A stretch of 64,000 nucleotides of DNA from Sulfuricurvum sp. (lineage in GTDB: Bacteria > Campylobacterota > Campylobacteria > Campylobacterales > Sulfurimonadaceae), in contig JAQTLL010000001.1 in assembly GCA_028714915.1 (NCBI GenBank), positions 405,179 through 469,178 on the forward strand, given 5' to 3'. Shown piece by piece: positions 9,427-18,323 of the stretch. Both the position numbers and the translations under genes were made by a program. Position 1 is the first letter of the stretch, and the number at the start of each line of letters is the position of its first letter. Under the pieces are notes generated by a model that did not search any database, was not told where the DNA came from, and saw only the letters and a list, made by a program, of their open reading frames with translations.

Positions 9427-10341
9427 ATGGTTCATCGTTATACATCGCCTAAACTTTCACTCATGACGATATTCAAATGGCAGCTCTCCAAACGTTTCAC
9501 CGTGAAAGACAAAACAACTACCTCAATGGTGACGCAGCACCACAAAAAGCTTCCTGATGGGGATTATGCGCTTTGGCTGGGGCATGCAAGTGTTTGGATA
9601 CATCTTGCAGATACCGCCATTGCCATCGATCCTGTTTTAGGCTCCATCCCCATGTATAAACGCCATACTGTACTTCCGATACCTCAAGAGAACTTACATG
9701 CCGATATCATTCTCATTACCCATGCCCATTATGACCATTTTGACAAGCCATCGGTTTTAAAACTGCTTTCAAATAATCCCAATACCATTATTGTAGCCCC
9801 TTCAGGATTTTGGCGCTATCTAAAAGGTGATATTACCAGAGAAAAATGTTTTGAACTGGAGTGGTGGGAGTCGGTCATGATAGGAGGGATTTTTATCACC
9901 CTCACCCCAAGCAAGCATTGGAGCAAGCGTACCCCTTTTGACACGAATAAAGCATTATGGGGAGGATACGTCATCCAAACTAAAGAGCAGTGCATCTATC
10001 ACAGCGGAGATACGGCTAGCGGAGCGCATTTCAAAGAGATAGGGGAGAAATTTGAAATCAATGAAGCATTTTTACCCATCGGAGCCTATCGCCCTGAAAA
10101 GATTATGAAACACAATCACACCAATCCCCCCGAAGCATTGGAAGCATGTGAGTTGTTGGGAGCTAAAATACTCATCCCCATCCATTATGGGACCTTTAGA
10201 CTCTCCGATGAACCGCTGGATGAACCGCTGGAGTGGTTTAACACTCTGAGAAGGACAAATACCTATCCCTTTGAGACTAAAGTTCTAGGTATTGGAGAGA
10301 TTTATCGTTTGAGGGAAATATCCACCGTTAAATCCACTTGA
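9427..10341 (+). CDS. MBL-fold metal-dependent hydrolase (UlaG/NAPE-PLD-like)
   Basis: Cytoplasmic metallohydrolase of 304 residues. The metal-binding THAHYDHF (HxHxDH), the downstream SKHWSKR, YHSGDTASG and IPIHYGTF match the beta-lactamase-fold proteins related to UlaG and to NAPE-phospholipase D; WLGHASVWIHL and IDPVLG near the N-terminus are also typical. The start was moved from a TTG at 9406 to the ATG at 9427, which has AAGG seven bases upstream. Its last 40 bases overlap the convergent yceI-like gene. Substrate unknown; relatives act on phosphodiesters or lactones. Confidence 0.88.
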   Translation: MVHRYTSPKLSLMTIFKWQLSKRFTVKDKTTTSMVTQHHKKLPDGDYALWLGHASVWIHLADTAIAIDPVLGSIPMYKRHTVLPIPQENLHADIILITHAHYDHFDKPSVLKLLSNNPNTIIVAPSGFWRYLKGDITREKCFELEWWESVMIGGIFITLTPSKHWSKRTPFDTNKALWGGYVIQTKEQCIYHSGDTASGAHFKEIGEKFEINEAFLPIGAYRPEKIMKHNHTNPPEALEACELLGAKILIPIHYGTFRLSDEPLDEPLEWFNTLRRTNTYPFETKVLGIGEIYRLREISTVKST

Positions 10342-10829
10342 TCGCGTACCGTTAGAAACACCATCTTAATGGGTTTGATTCCGAAGTCGGTCATTTTCAT
10401 GGTGCTTACCGTTTTAATGTGCACTTTACCCCCCTCTTCGATAATTGTCCCATCAAAACTCAGTGGTTTTGTTACTCCATGCAAGTTCATTGTCCCCTTG
10501 AGCGTATAGTTATTTCCCCCTTTGGCAACGACCTCTTTGACATCAAAGACCGCTTTGGGAAAACTATCAGATTCGAGAGCTTCTTGCATATGCTCATCAC
10601 GTTTTTTGTTATCACTGATAAGATCGCTCATGGAGACTTCAATCGTCCCTTTTAAGGTTAACGGAGTAGCCTCCATGACTAAATGCGACGTTGCTCTCTT
10701 GGCGGTTGGATCAATCGTAGCATCCCCAAACACTTCGGTATGGGCTTTAATAGCACCTGATTCAAAACTCAAATTACCGGCATACATCGATGCAACCAGA
10801 GCCAACACTGCAATACTTGCTTTTTTCAT
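10302..10829 (-). CDS. YceI-family periplasmic lipocalin-like protein
   Basis: A 175-residue secreted protein with signal peptide MKKASIAVLALVASMYAG. The body carries the YceI signature HLVMEATPLTLKGTIEVSMSD..., ending FGIKPIKMVFLTVRDQVDL. Characterised YceI proteins are beta-barrels that bind long isoprenoid chains. It is the last gene of a tightly coupled six-gene operon: its ATG overlaps the stop of the membrane protein upstream (ATGA at 10826-10829), with AGGAG ahead. A carrier role for a quinone- or isoprenoid-like ligand in that operon is inference. Confidence 0.9.
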   Translation of the reverse strand: MKKASIAVLALVASMYAGNLSFESGAIKAHTEVFGDATIDPTAKRATSHLVMEATPLTLKGTIEVSMSDLISDNKKRDEHMQEALESDSFPKAVFDVKEVVAKGGNNYTLKGTMNLHGVTKPLSFDGTIIEEGGKVHIKTVSTMKMTDFGIKPIKMVFLTVRDQVDLTVDISLKR

Positions 10830-11779
10830 ACGGTTCTCCTAAAATAAAATGGATAGATAAAGGCAAAAGTTCCTAACACAGCGAGTGCAATCCAAAGCTG
10901 ATGATAGAGAGCAACCAAGTTTGCTATCGACGATGCGCCCCAACCTACCCCTACCATAGCGATTCCAATACTGCGAACATCCCCCATTTGGGTTAACTCA
11001 CGAAACAATAGAACATTATAATACGAAATAATAATCGGATAGACAATGGCAAGCAGTATCGGCTGATGAGCATAATAGACCCCATAGCTTAGAGTGAAAA
11101 GCCCTATAATCACTCCGCTGCTGCGCATCAATGTTTTGCCATAACGAAACGCCAAATACACTCCTAATAGATGGGATGCAATAATCACTGCCGTATAATG
11201 ACTCCAAATATCCATCTCACTGGAGCGACTGAGTGTCTCAAATAAAGCAGAATCGGCAAAAATCCACACCACCATCACCCCTATCATTTTCCAATTTATA
11301 GAGATTCTTTTATTCTGTGACTTCATTGGAAGTGTTGAAAAATAAAGGGCGATCATTGAAACAGTGGGCAAAACAATCGCGATCCCCCCTCTCTCTTCAA
11401 ACGGATATGTATAGAGCGCCGTCCCTACCGCATACGAGAGGGCAAGACCAAGCGCGAGGTTTTTTCGGCTTTGTTCCCGAAAACCATAGAGCAGTAGAGG
11501 GGTTGTGTATCCCACGATAAATCCAAGTACCAATAAAAGTCCCAGTGAATAATCAGGATAAAACCACGAAATCATAATCTGCGTACCAAACATAAAAAAA
11601 AGCTCTTCCTTGATCTCTAGGTGTTTCCAGTATGCTGCGAACAAACTCCCTGTCACCCCACCAATGGGAAGGGTATAAAGATCATAAAGATGCGAGTCAA
11701 ACGCCCCGACAACTCCCGTCTGCGCAATCAGGAGATAATAAAGCAACTGAGAACTAAGAACGACCACGAGCATATTCAT
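10826..11779 (-). CDS. polytopic membrane protein, unknown
   Basis: Not recognised. The 317 residues form about nine or ten hydrophobic segments with short loops and no soluble domain. Scattered histidines and charged residues occur in loops (GAFDSHLYDLYTLP, YAHQPILLA), with a loose resemblance to transporter halves. Both ends overlap neighbours by four bases (ATGA): the oxidase-like gene upstream and the YceI gene downstream, so it is made together with them. Confidence 0.75.
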   Translation of the reverse strand: MNMLVVVLSSQLLYYLLIAQTGVVGAFDSHLYDLYTLPIGGVTGSLFAAYWKHLEIKEELFFMFGTQIMISWFYPDYSLGLLLVLGFIVGYTTPLLLYGFREQSRKNLALGLALSYAVGTALYTYPFEERGGIAIVLPTVSMIALYFSTLPMKSQNKRISINWKMIGVMVVWIFADSALFETLSRSSEMDIWSHYTAVIIASHLLGVYLAFRYGKTLMRSSGVIIGLFTLSYGVYYAHQPILLAIVYPIIISYYNVLLFRELTQMGDVRSIGIAMVGVGWGASSIANLVALYHQLWIALAVLGTFAFIYPFYFRRTV

Positions 11780-13320
11780 TTACGCAAGCCTAAAAAATAA
11801 ATCATGGCATATACACCATCATAAAAGGCAATCAACAGTGCCAATTCATCCAAAATTCCCGCCATATACAATGCGGCGAATGTCGAAGAGATGAGGAGAC
11901 GGATGGTTGCGCTGAGGCTTGCAAGGCGATTTGCATCCCCGTGCAGACCAAACCAGTGAATCATCCCCGTCCCCATGACAAATGCGAACACAACATACTC
12001 ATACGTTCCGCCAAATGCAAATCCAAGCAATCCAAAAAGCCATCCTCCTGCAATCAGCAAAGCCAGCCCACCAAGCGCATCCCCTAAAAACCCTATCAAA
12101 TGGTAAATTTTTAACGGTGAATCGAGAGATAGTCGGAGTCGATCATAGACTATTTTTACCACCAAAGCAACTACTGTTACCCCAAATACGGCACGTACCA
12201 TCAACAATGGTTCAAGTGTTCCCCCTATCAGCCCAGCTTCGATAAGCCCCGCGAGGGAAAGGGCTATCGCCATTAAACTCATCAACAATGCCCACGCGGT
12301 TGCGTAAACACGCTTGAAAAGAGAGGGTAACAGATGGTGTGTGATGGAAAGTGCCATAAACGCTACCCCCAATCCCATCGCGATATGGGCATGTCCCACT
12401 ACCAAATCGTTGCGATGTATCAAGGCTCGAAGCTGCGGGATAAAGAGGATGTTTCCCTCCACATCGACAAAGATAAACGCCGCGATTGAGAGGATGAGAT
12501 ACGGATTTCTTTTAAAGCTCACTCCTGCATCACGGAGCCAAATCCATAGCAATGGCAGATACAGCAATGTCAAATATTGAAAAAACCACTCTTCGTTGTA
12601 GCTCAGAGTGTGAAAAAAGTTCCGAATTATCAAAGAAACAACATATCCTCCCAGCGGAATACTCCACAGCCAATGAAAACGAGGTACAAATACTTTGGGA
12701 GAGGAAAGCTTGATGAGCAAATAATAGATCGGGATAAGGGTAAAACTCATGCCCAGCGTATTATCCCCATGAGGGCCCACAAGGGTTTTTTCCACCTGAC
12801 CGTATTGGGGATTCATCAAAATCACCAATGCAATGGGGGCGGAGATAACTGCTAAGAGCGATACATTGACCCATAGCGGACGTTTTTTGTAACGTTTCAG
12901 TGCATCCAAAAGTGCCAAAAGATAAAACACTCCGCTAAAAGCGAGGAGAAAATTCAGCTGATAGGGAAAATCGTAAAAAGGTAATCCCCGAATGTTTCCA
13001 AAAAGAAGCGACATACTCATAAAGAGCAAAAAAACATTCCAAACGACAAAGTAACGTCCCAAATGTTTCAAACCGTTTTGGCTCAGAACACCCTCTTTTT
13101 CAAACAGCGCAAAAGGCAACAATGAGAGAATCAGAGGAAAGAAGCCGTACAGCATCTGTGAAATATGAAGTGACCGTGCACGTTCAGGCGAGAGAAGGGT
13201 CATAGAACCATCCAGTCCCAACATTTCTATGGCGTACACCAGTCCTGCAAAAAGCCCTAAAAAGAGCCAAAACAAGAGAAGCGGGAGATTATCGTTTAGA
13301 AATTTTGACAATTTTTCCAT
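11776..13320 (-). CDS. haem-copper-oxidase-like subunit I lacking CuB ligands
   Basis: A 514-residue protein with about 12-14 membrane segments that lines up by eye with CcoN/NorB. RSLHISQMLYGF (H52) matches RPLHTxAVIFAF, the low-spin haem ligand; VEGN...LIHRNDLVVGHAH (H302, H310, H312) matches FEG...LSHYTDWTIGHVH, which holds the high-spin and low-spin haem ligands and the conserved Glu. At the CuB site GHNAVGF is replaced by GDNTLGM (D186) and PHHLHY by RNFFHT (N234-H237), so all three copper/iron histidines seem absent. It may bind two haems without a dinuclear centre. The ATG at 13320 lies only one base after GGAGG, so the start is uncertain. It overlaps the ABC ATPase by 32 bases and the next gene by four. 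Confidence 0.72.
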   Translation of the reverse strand: MEKLSKFLNDNLPLLLFWLFLGLFAGLVYAIEMLGLDGSMTLLSPERARSLHISQMLYGFFPLILSLLPFALFEKEGVLSQNGLKHLGRYFVVWNVFLLFMSMSLLFGNIRGLPFYDFPYQLNFLLAFSGVFYLLALLDALKRYKKRPLWVNVSLLAVISAPIALVILMNPQYGQVEKTLVGPHGDNTLGMSFTLIPIYYLLIKLSSPKVFVPRFHWLWSIPLGGYVVSLIIRNFFHTLSYNEEWFFQYLTLLYLPLLWIWLRDAGVSFKRNPYLILSIAAFIFVDVEGNILFIPQLRALIHRNDLVVGHAHIAMGLGVAFMALSITHHLLPSLFKRVYATAWALLMSLMAIALSLAGLIEAGLIGGTLEPLLMVRAVFGVTVVALVVKIVYDRLRLSLDSPLKIYHLIGFLGDALGGLALLIAGGWLFGLLGFAFGGTYEYVVFAFVMGTGMIHWFGLHGDANRLASLSATIRLLISSTFAALYMAGILDELALLIAFYDGVYAMIYFLGLRK

Positions 13321-13924
13321 CCTCCATTTCTATGATTGTATCGGCATACTCGGCTATTTTTTTATCATGGGACGCGACCACAAATCCTGTCCCACCTTGC
13401 GAAAAACGTTTGAACAATTCATAAACACCCAACGCATTTTTCGTGTCCAGATTGCCCGTGGGCTCATCGGCGAACACTACGGCGGGGCGATTTACCAGTG
13501 CTCGTGCGATAGCGGCGCGCTGACGTTCACCCCCTGAAACCTCATCACTGTAACGAGCGGCTAATCGCCCAATTCCCAGACTCTCCATCAGTGGCTCAAC
13601 GCTCTCATCATCCAAAGCAGAGAGGGCAATATTTTCACGCAACGTCAAATAGGAGATAAGATAGTGAAACTGAAATACAAATCCGATATTGTGCCGTCTA
13701 AACACATCGATATTTCCGAGTTCACCGACACTCTTTCCATCAAATGTCACTTCTCCGCTTGTAGGATTGAGCAATGTTGAGAGAATTGACAAGAGCGTTG
13801 TTTTTCCGCTCCCGCTCTCTCCGATAATCGCCGTAAAACTTCCTGCTTCGATTTCAACATTGACCTCTCGCAAAACATATTCTATCCCATAATACTGCTC
13901 TATATTTTTGGCTTGGATTCTCAT
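13289..13924 (-). CDS. ABC transporter ATP-binding protein (LolD/MacB type)
   Basis: A 211-residue ATPase of the type VII (mechanotransmission) ABC class. It has Walker A GESGSGKTTLL, Q-loop FVFQFHYLI, signature VSGGERQRAAIARALV, Walker B VVFADEPTGNLD, and H-loop VASHDKKI. Such subunits pair with FtsX-like permeases, and that permease gene is immediately upstream with an ATGA overlap. The 3' end runs 32 bases into the oxidase-like gene, tying the ABC transporter to that protein. Confidence 0.93.
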   Translation of the reverse strand: MRIQAKNIEQYYGIEYVLREVNVEIEAGSFTAIIGESGSGKTTLLSILSTLLNPTSGEVTFDGKSVGELGNIDVFRRHNIGFVFQFHYLISYLTLRENIALSALDDESVEPLMESLGIGRLAARYSDEVSGGERQRAAIARALVNRPAVVFADEPTGNLDTKNALGVYELFKRFSQGGTGFVVASHDKKIAEYADTIIEMEDGKIVKISKR

Positions 13925-15000
13925 GAACCGCCTCGCTGTATCAGCGTCATCGGGTCAATGCGTGCTGCATAAATCGCAGGAAGAAGCGTCCCCAACATCG
14001 CCATCACCACCGAGACAATAAAAACATTGAGCGCCAAGGAAACAGTAATCTCCCCGTTAATGTACCCTTGAAACTTATCCGCATGTTCAATCAGCTCCAG
14101 CACACCAAGCGATACCCCCAAAGCGACACAAAATGCCACCAGTGCAATAATCAATGTTTCCGCCAAAAGCTTTTTGATAATTACCCACGAGGAGAGTCCG
14201 ATGGAGCGCATAATCCCAAACTCTGTTTTACGATCATTGACTACCATACTCATCATGCTCACAATCCCTAAAATTCCCATCAGGAATGCCATCGCTCCAA
14301 TCACGTCGGAGCTGGTTTTAATAATCTTAAACTGATTGTACGAGTCGATAAAACTGTCGGTTGTTTTAGCTTCAATATCAGGAGTAAGGAGATTAATTTT
14401 TTCAATGACAGTATCACTTTTAGTTAGATCATCCAAACTTACCAAAAATATTGAGGCACTTTTGTGAAACAACGCACCTGCATCCTCCAAGCTCATCACC
14501 ACACCGCCGTCTTCAAACCCGATACGGCTTTTAAACACACCTCTTACGGTAAATTTTTGCTTGGAGAGGATGATTGTTTTGGGATGCTTGAGCGTTTCAT
14601 AAAGTTTAGAACCCACTATCACTTCCCCGTTTTTTGGAGTGGAGCCTTGGATTAGCGTATAACTCTTAAAACGGTTCTCACTCACCCCATAGATCCCCAC
14701 AATAGGCAGTGGTTCGACGGGTGCAGCTCCCAAAATCAAAGCACCTGCTTCACGTACCCCCTCCATCTTGGCAATCTCATCACACATCGAGCGGTTAATG
14801 TCACTGAAAAAAGTATCGGCAATCCCTTTTTGTGTGACGATAATGTCCCCATCGGTTTTAAGCATTGCAGAGTACATACTTACCACCCCCCCCGATATGG
14901 CGCTGATAAGGAAAATCGCTGAAATAGAGACACTCATACTGATAAAGATGAGTGCCGTTTTAAAGCGATTCTTTCGAAGCGCTTTGATCGGGGTTATCAC
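13921..15000 (-). CDS. ABC transporter permease (FtsX/MacB/LolC type)
   Basis: A 359-residue permease with the classical four-segment layout: a first membrane helix around residues 14-38, a periplasmic domain of about 200 residues, then three helices near 240-262, 283-308 and 325-348. The stretch NDRKTEFGIMRSIGLSSWVI before the third helix is the coupling helix of the MacB/FtsX family. It starts with GTG at 15000, sharing a base with the TAG of the redoxin-like gene. Relatives move lipoproteins, or act on periplasmic substrates without transport; which applies here is unknown. Confidence 0.9.
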   Translation of the reverse strand: MITPIKALRKNRFKTALIFISMSVSISAIFLISAISGGVVSMYSAMLKTDGDIIVTQKGIADTFFSDINRSMCDEIAKMEGVREAGALILGAAPVEPLPIVGIYGVSENRFKSYTLIQGSTPKNGEVIVGSKLYETLKHPKTIILSKQKFTVRGVFKSRIGFEDGGVVMSLEDAGALFHKSASIFLVSLDDLTKSDTVIEKINLLTPDIEAKTTDSFIDSYNQFKIIKTSSDVIGAMAFLMGILGIVSMMSMVVNDRKTEFGIMRSIGLSSWVIIKKLLAETLIIALVAFCVALGVSLGVLELIEHADKFQGYINGEITVSLALNVFIVSVVMAMLGTLLPAIYAARIDPMTLIQRGGS

Positions 15001-15455
15001 TACTCAATCGCCTGTTTCAGTTCTGCTGCCGTGGAGACAAATTCGATTTGTGTCAGGAAGTTGCCCCGAAATTTCATCACCGTGATCTTCTCTTCTTGGG
15101 CAGGAAATTTTAATCCCTGCTCTTCATCACGAATCAACAAAACCGTATGGGCATATTTGCGCATTTTAGGCAGAGCAAACGCTTCGGTGATAAAGTTGGG
15201 CATTTGACTAATGTCCGCAACAAACGCTGCATTATTCTTTTTTAAATATCCCTTGTCTTGCGTTGCCAAATACTCATTGACCGTCGCACCCGTCCCTTTT
15301 TCAAACGCCATAATCAACGTTTTTGGCATCGCTTTAAGCGTGGTACGTTTGCCAAACTGATCTTGCAAATCTAACGGCATAACCGATTGCCCCATTTTAT
15401 AGGGGGCTCCAAAAAGGCTTAGTGCCAAGAGGGCGAAGAGTATAACTTTTTGCAT
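15000..15455 (-). CDS. secreted redoxin-like protein without catalytic cysteines
   Basis: A 151-residue protein with signal peptide MQKVILFALLALSLFGAPYK. The following PLDLQDQFGKRTTLKAMPKT resembles the opening of AhpC/TlpA-type redoxins, but no CxxC or peroxidatic cysteine occurs anywhere. It heads the six-gene operon, with AAAGGG before the ATG and TACACT (-10-like, 15482-15487 on the minus strand) about 30 bases upstream. A structural or binding role in the envelope is the most that can be said. Confidence 0.7.
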   Translation of the reverse strand: MQKVILFALLALSLFGAPYKMGQSVMPLDLQDQFGKRTTLKAMPKTLIMAFEKGTGATVNEYLATQDKGYLKKNNAAFVADISQMPNFITEAFALPKMRKYAHTVLLIRDEEQGLKFPAQEEKITVMKFRGNFLTQIEFVSTAAELKQAIE

Positions 15456-15579
15456 AATAACCCTTTAGTTAATTTTTCAAAAGTGTAACCTATCAAGGGT
15501 TAATGAGGTACTTTTTTGTAAAGAATACAAAGGATCTATGAATTTTTGATGAAACGCATCTATCTGTTTAATGCTTATA

Positions 15580-15607
15580 GATTCCGTGTCGTAGCACAGA
15601 ATGATGA
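15580..15607. repeat. dispersed palindromic repeat, family B copy 1
   Basis: GATTCCGTGTCGTAGCACAG followed by AATGATGA. A near-identical copy stands at 59544-59571, 44 kb away. ATTCCGTG pairs imperfectly with CACAGAAT across GTCGTAG. It lies in the gap between two minus-strand genes. Confidence 0.7.
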
Positions 15608-15622
15608 TAGGGCGAACGGTGC

Positions 15623-16771
15623 TTACTTATGGGTAATCGTTTTAAGGGTTTTCTCAATCTCACGGTGCTGATCCAGCGTTAAGGCAAAACTCTCATCCAT
15701 CATCTTGTCCAAATGATTCATCTCGGTGAGGGTAATCCCTAATGGATCTTTTTTGGCTACTTTGGCAATACCTGCGGTAACCGTTACGTTATCGAGTTTT
15801 TTACCCGAATGTCGGAGAAAATAGGTGAGAAAATAGCCACCGGTGTGATCTTTTTCAATAGCAACAACAGCGCGGGTTGCTGCAGAATTTTCAAACTGCA
15901 CAGTGGGAACAATGATTTTAAAATCCTCTATGCTCATATACCCGATATAGACTTTGGTGTAAATATCGTGATAACGCTGTGTAGCACTTTTACGGAAAAA
16001 ATCCCAATCAATCGGTTTGCCTCCGCGAAGAGAACGCAGCATCCATGACAACGTTGCGTAGTATTTAAAAGATGCGATTTTTATATCTTCAGCATGGGTA
16101 ATTTTATCGCTCTCAATCCGAACCATCGGTTGTTTGGGTCTGTTTGAACTGAGACTCTCCAACAGATGTTGTGCGCTGTAAGGTTGGGTAAACCATACGC
16201 TGGCATACGATGGCAAATCCGTTGTCCCCGTCGCCCCCTCATTGAGTACCAAAATTGATTTAACATTATAGCGGGGGAATAAAACTTCCAAAAGTGCCCG
16301 TTTTTTCCGAAGCCGTTTTTTAAGACTACTTGCCGATTTAACTAATGTCATCTCCATAAAATAAAGCTCTTTATCGGTAAACAAAAGCCCGTCAAATTCA
16401 CCGATTTCTTTATGCCGTGCACGATAAATGATTTGCCCTTTCCAGCTCACCGACAATGCATCGCTTTGCGCATGGGTACGATGCTTATGCGGACCTTTGA
16501 TAATAAAACTTTTGATTTCAGGCTCATTGGCAGCGTAACGGAGAAGCTTTTCATAGATATAATTCTCATACACTTCCCCCTCAAAAGAACGAAAAGCACT
16601 GACATACGACTCATCTTCCATCGTTTGCCCTTTAACTTGGAGAGAGAGCAAATGCCCGATATTGTAATCGTAATAGAGGAGGTTATCCCCAAGATCAGAG
16701 TCTCCGTGGGGAATTACAGTAGAATTGATGGTTAACAAATGGAGCCTCTTTATGAGCGTTTCTAGGCACAT
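15623..16771 (-). CDS. unknown protein, possible PD-(D/E)XK-like fold
   Basis: Not recognised with confidence. The 382-residue soluble protein has a block, EIGEFDGLLF then LYFMEMTLVKS, that resembles the D...ExT/ExK spacing of restriction-endonuclease-like folds, followed by the basic stretch KKRLRKKRALLEVLF. The rest gives no familiar motif. An ATG at 16771 was preferred to a GTG at 16786, though neither has a strong ribosome binding site. It stands alone between the ABC/oxidase operon and the chemotaxis block; no partner methylase or defence gene is nearby. Confidence 0.6.
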   Translation of the reverse strand: MCLETLIKRLHLLTINSTVIPHGDSDLGDNLLYYDYNIGHLLSLQVKGQTMEDESYVSAFRSFEGEVYENYIYEKLLRYAANEPEIKSFIIKGPHKHRTHAQSDALSVSWKGQIIYRARHKEIGEFDGLLFTDKELYFMEMTLVKSASSLKKRLRKKRALLEVLFPRYNVKSILVLNEGATGTTDLPSYASVWFTQPYSAQHLLESLSSNRPKQPMVRIESDKITHAEDIKIASFKYYATLSWMLRSLRGGKPIDWDFFRKSATQRYHDIYTKVYIGYMSIEDFKIIVPTVQFENSAATRAVVAIEKDHTGGYFLTYFLRHSGKKLDNVTVTAGIAKVAKKDPLGITLTEMNHLDKMMDESFALTLDQHREIEKTLKTITHK

Positions 16772-16814
16772 TCTTCTAATGCCCACAGTATTTTACTTTA
16801 TTTTTTATAAGAGT

Positions 16815-17837
16815 TTAGAGTGATTCAAGAATTCCATTGGCAATTTTATGCAGAGATAATTGTTTTTCAACTGCCCCCAGTTCGTAGGCAACTTTCGGCA
16901 TCCCGTACACCACACAGCTTGCCTCATCCTGCCCGATCGTTCGTGCCCCTGCCTTACGCATTGCCAAAAGCCCTCGGGCACCGTCTCCCCCCATCCCCGT
17001 CAATAAAACGCCAATAGCATTAGAACCGGCGATTTTGGCAACCGAGTTGAGCAGAACATCCGCAGAGGGTCTGTGTCCTGAGATTTTATCTCCGCTTCCG
17101 ATCTCCACGTAATAGCGGGCACCCGAGCGACGCACAACCATATGATAATCTCCCGGAGCGATCAATGCTACACCCGGAACAATCGAATCACCGTTGCGTG
17201 CCTCACGCACCTCCATCGAACACAGAGAATTAAGTCTCTCCGCAAACGGACCCGTAAAATTGGCCGGCATATGCTGGACGATGACTGTTCCCGGAGCATT
17301 TCTCGGCAGTCCCATCAAAACATCTTTGAGGGCTTCCGTCCCCCCAGTCGATGCCCCGATCGCCAAAATTTTATGAGTTGTTTCAGAGAGTGCAGTAGTA
17401 TTGGCGTGTGCTACATCGCCTAATATACGCTGCCGGACATTAACCTTGGAAGCAATTTTTATCTTGGCAATCAGCTCCTCGCGCATCTCCTCTTTGCCGT
17501 CATAAATGTGCGAATGAGGTTTGGGGACAAAATCAATGGCTCCCGCTTCAAGTGCGGCCAGTGTCGTTTTAGCTCCGGATTGAGTCAAAGATGAGACCAT
17601 AATGACGGGAAGCGGCATATAATGCATCAGCCGTTTCAAAAAAGTAATTCCATCCATTCGCGGCATTTCAACATCCAGACAAATGACATCCGGATGCAGT
17701 TCCACAATTTTATCACGCGCAATATACGCATCTGATGCCGTTCCTACGACCTCAATCATAGGGTCAGATCCGAGTATTTCCGTTAAAACTGCTCGTGCGG
17801 TCGCACTGTCATCGACGATTAATACCCGTATTGCCAT
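16815..17837 (-). CDS. cheB: chemotaxis protein-glutamate methylesterase CheB
   Basis: Removes methyl groups from, and deamidates, receptor glutamates to reset signalling. The N-terminal receiver has the DD pair (VLIVDDSATAR), phosphoacceptor in CLDVEMPRMDG and the usual lysine in DFVPKPHS. The C-terminal esterase has the Ser in AIGASTGGTEAL, His in VQHMPANFTGPF and Asp in LLTGMGGDGARG. The 340 residues are a normal length. AGAGGAG stands upstream, and cheD ends three bases before. Confidence 0.95.
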   Translation of the reverse strand: MAIRVLIVDDSATARAVLTEILGSDPMIEVVGTASDAYIARDKIVELHPDVICLDVEMPRMDGITFLKRLMHYMPLPVIMVSSLTQSGAKTTLAALEAGAIDFVPKPHSHIYDGKEEMREELIAKIKIASKVNVRQRILGDVAHANTTALSETTHKILAIGASTGGTEALKDVLMGLPRNAPGTVIVQHMPANFTGPFAERLNSLCSMEVREARNGDSIVPGVALIAPGDYHMVVRRSGARYYVEIGSGDKISGHRPSADVLLNSVAKIAGSNAIGVLLTGMGGDGARGLLAMRKAGARTIGQDEASCVVYGMPKVAYELGAVEKQLSLHKIANGILESL

Positions 17838-17840
17838 CTT

Positions 17841-18323
17841 TTATCTCCTCTCTTCACTGTCACTGCGGGAAGCATACTTCAACAGTACTTTTCCCCGTCC
17901 CAAATCAAATTGAATCTTGCGACCGCTTTGTCCTCCGACATCTTCGGCGACAATCGTGATTTTGTACTCTTTTAAAATTTCTTTGGCGACTAAAATATTT
18001 TTTTGTCCGATCATCATTGAATCGGCAGTGCTGATATTCATTGATGCACCGCCAAATATTTTTGCTTCCATTGTCTGGAGCATCGATCCTCTCATCATCA
18101 TGGCCTCAATCAATTTCGGAATGGCAATATTGCCGAATTTCGGAGATTGCAAACCATTGCCATTCCAAAACGGCAGTAAATAATGGTTCATCCCTCCGAT
18201 ACCGAGCCTCACATCATACAAGCATACGGCGATGCACGAACCCAGCACTGTAGAGATTGCAGCGGGCGCACTATCGATATGAATCTGACCGACATGGATA
18301 AACGTGGAGCATCCGTGAATCAT
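17841..18323 (-). CDS. cheD: chemoreceptor glutamine deamidase CheD
   Basis: Converts receptor glutamines to glutamates. The 160-residue protein has the catalytic cysteine in VLGSCIAVCLYD and the histidine in GIGGMNHYLLP, with AKIFGGASM following, the standard CheD order. Its ATG overlaps the stop of the kinase-like gene (TAATG), and cheB is next, so deamidase and methylesterase are made together. Confidence 0.95.
   Translation of the reverse strand: MIHGCSTFIHVGQIHIDSAPAAISTVLGSCIAVCLYDVRLGIGGMNHYLLPFWNGNGLQSPKFGNIAIPKLIEAMMMRGSMLQTMEAKIFGGASMNISTADSMMIGQKNILVAKEILKEYKITIVAEDVGGQSGRKIQFDLGRGKVLLKYASRSDSEERR

Noticed and set aside
11776..13320. Functional terminal oxidase or NO reductase
   Set aside because: The CuB/FeB histidines are not found at the aligned positions, and no cytochrome c subunit (CcoO/CcoP/NorC) is adjacent.
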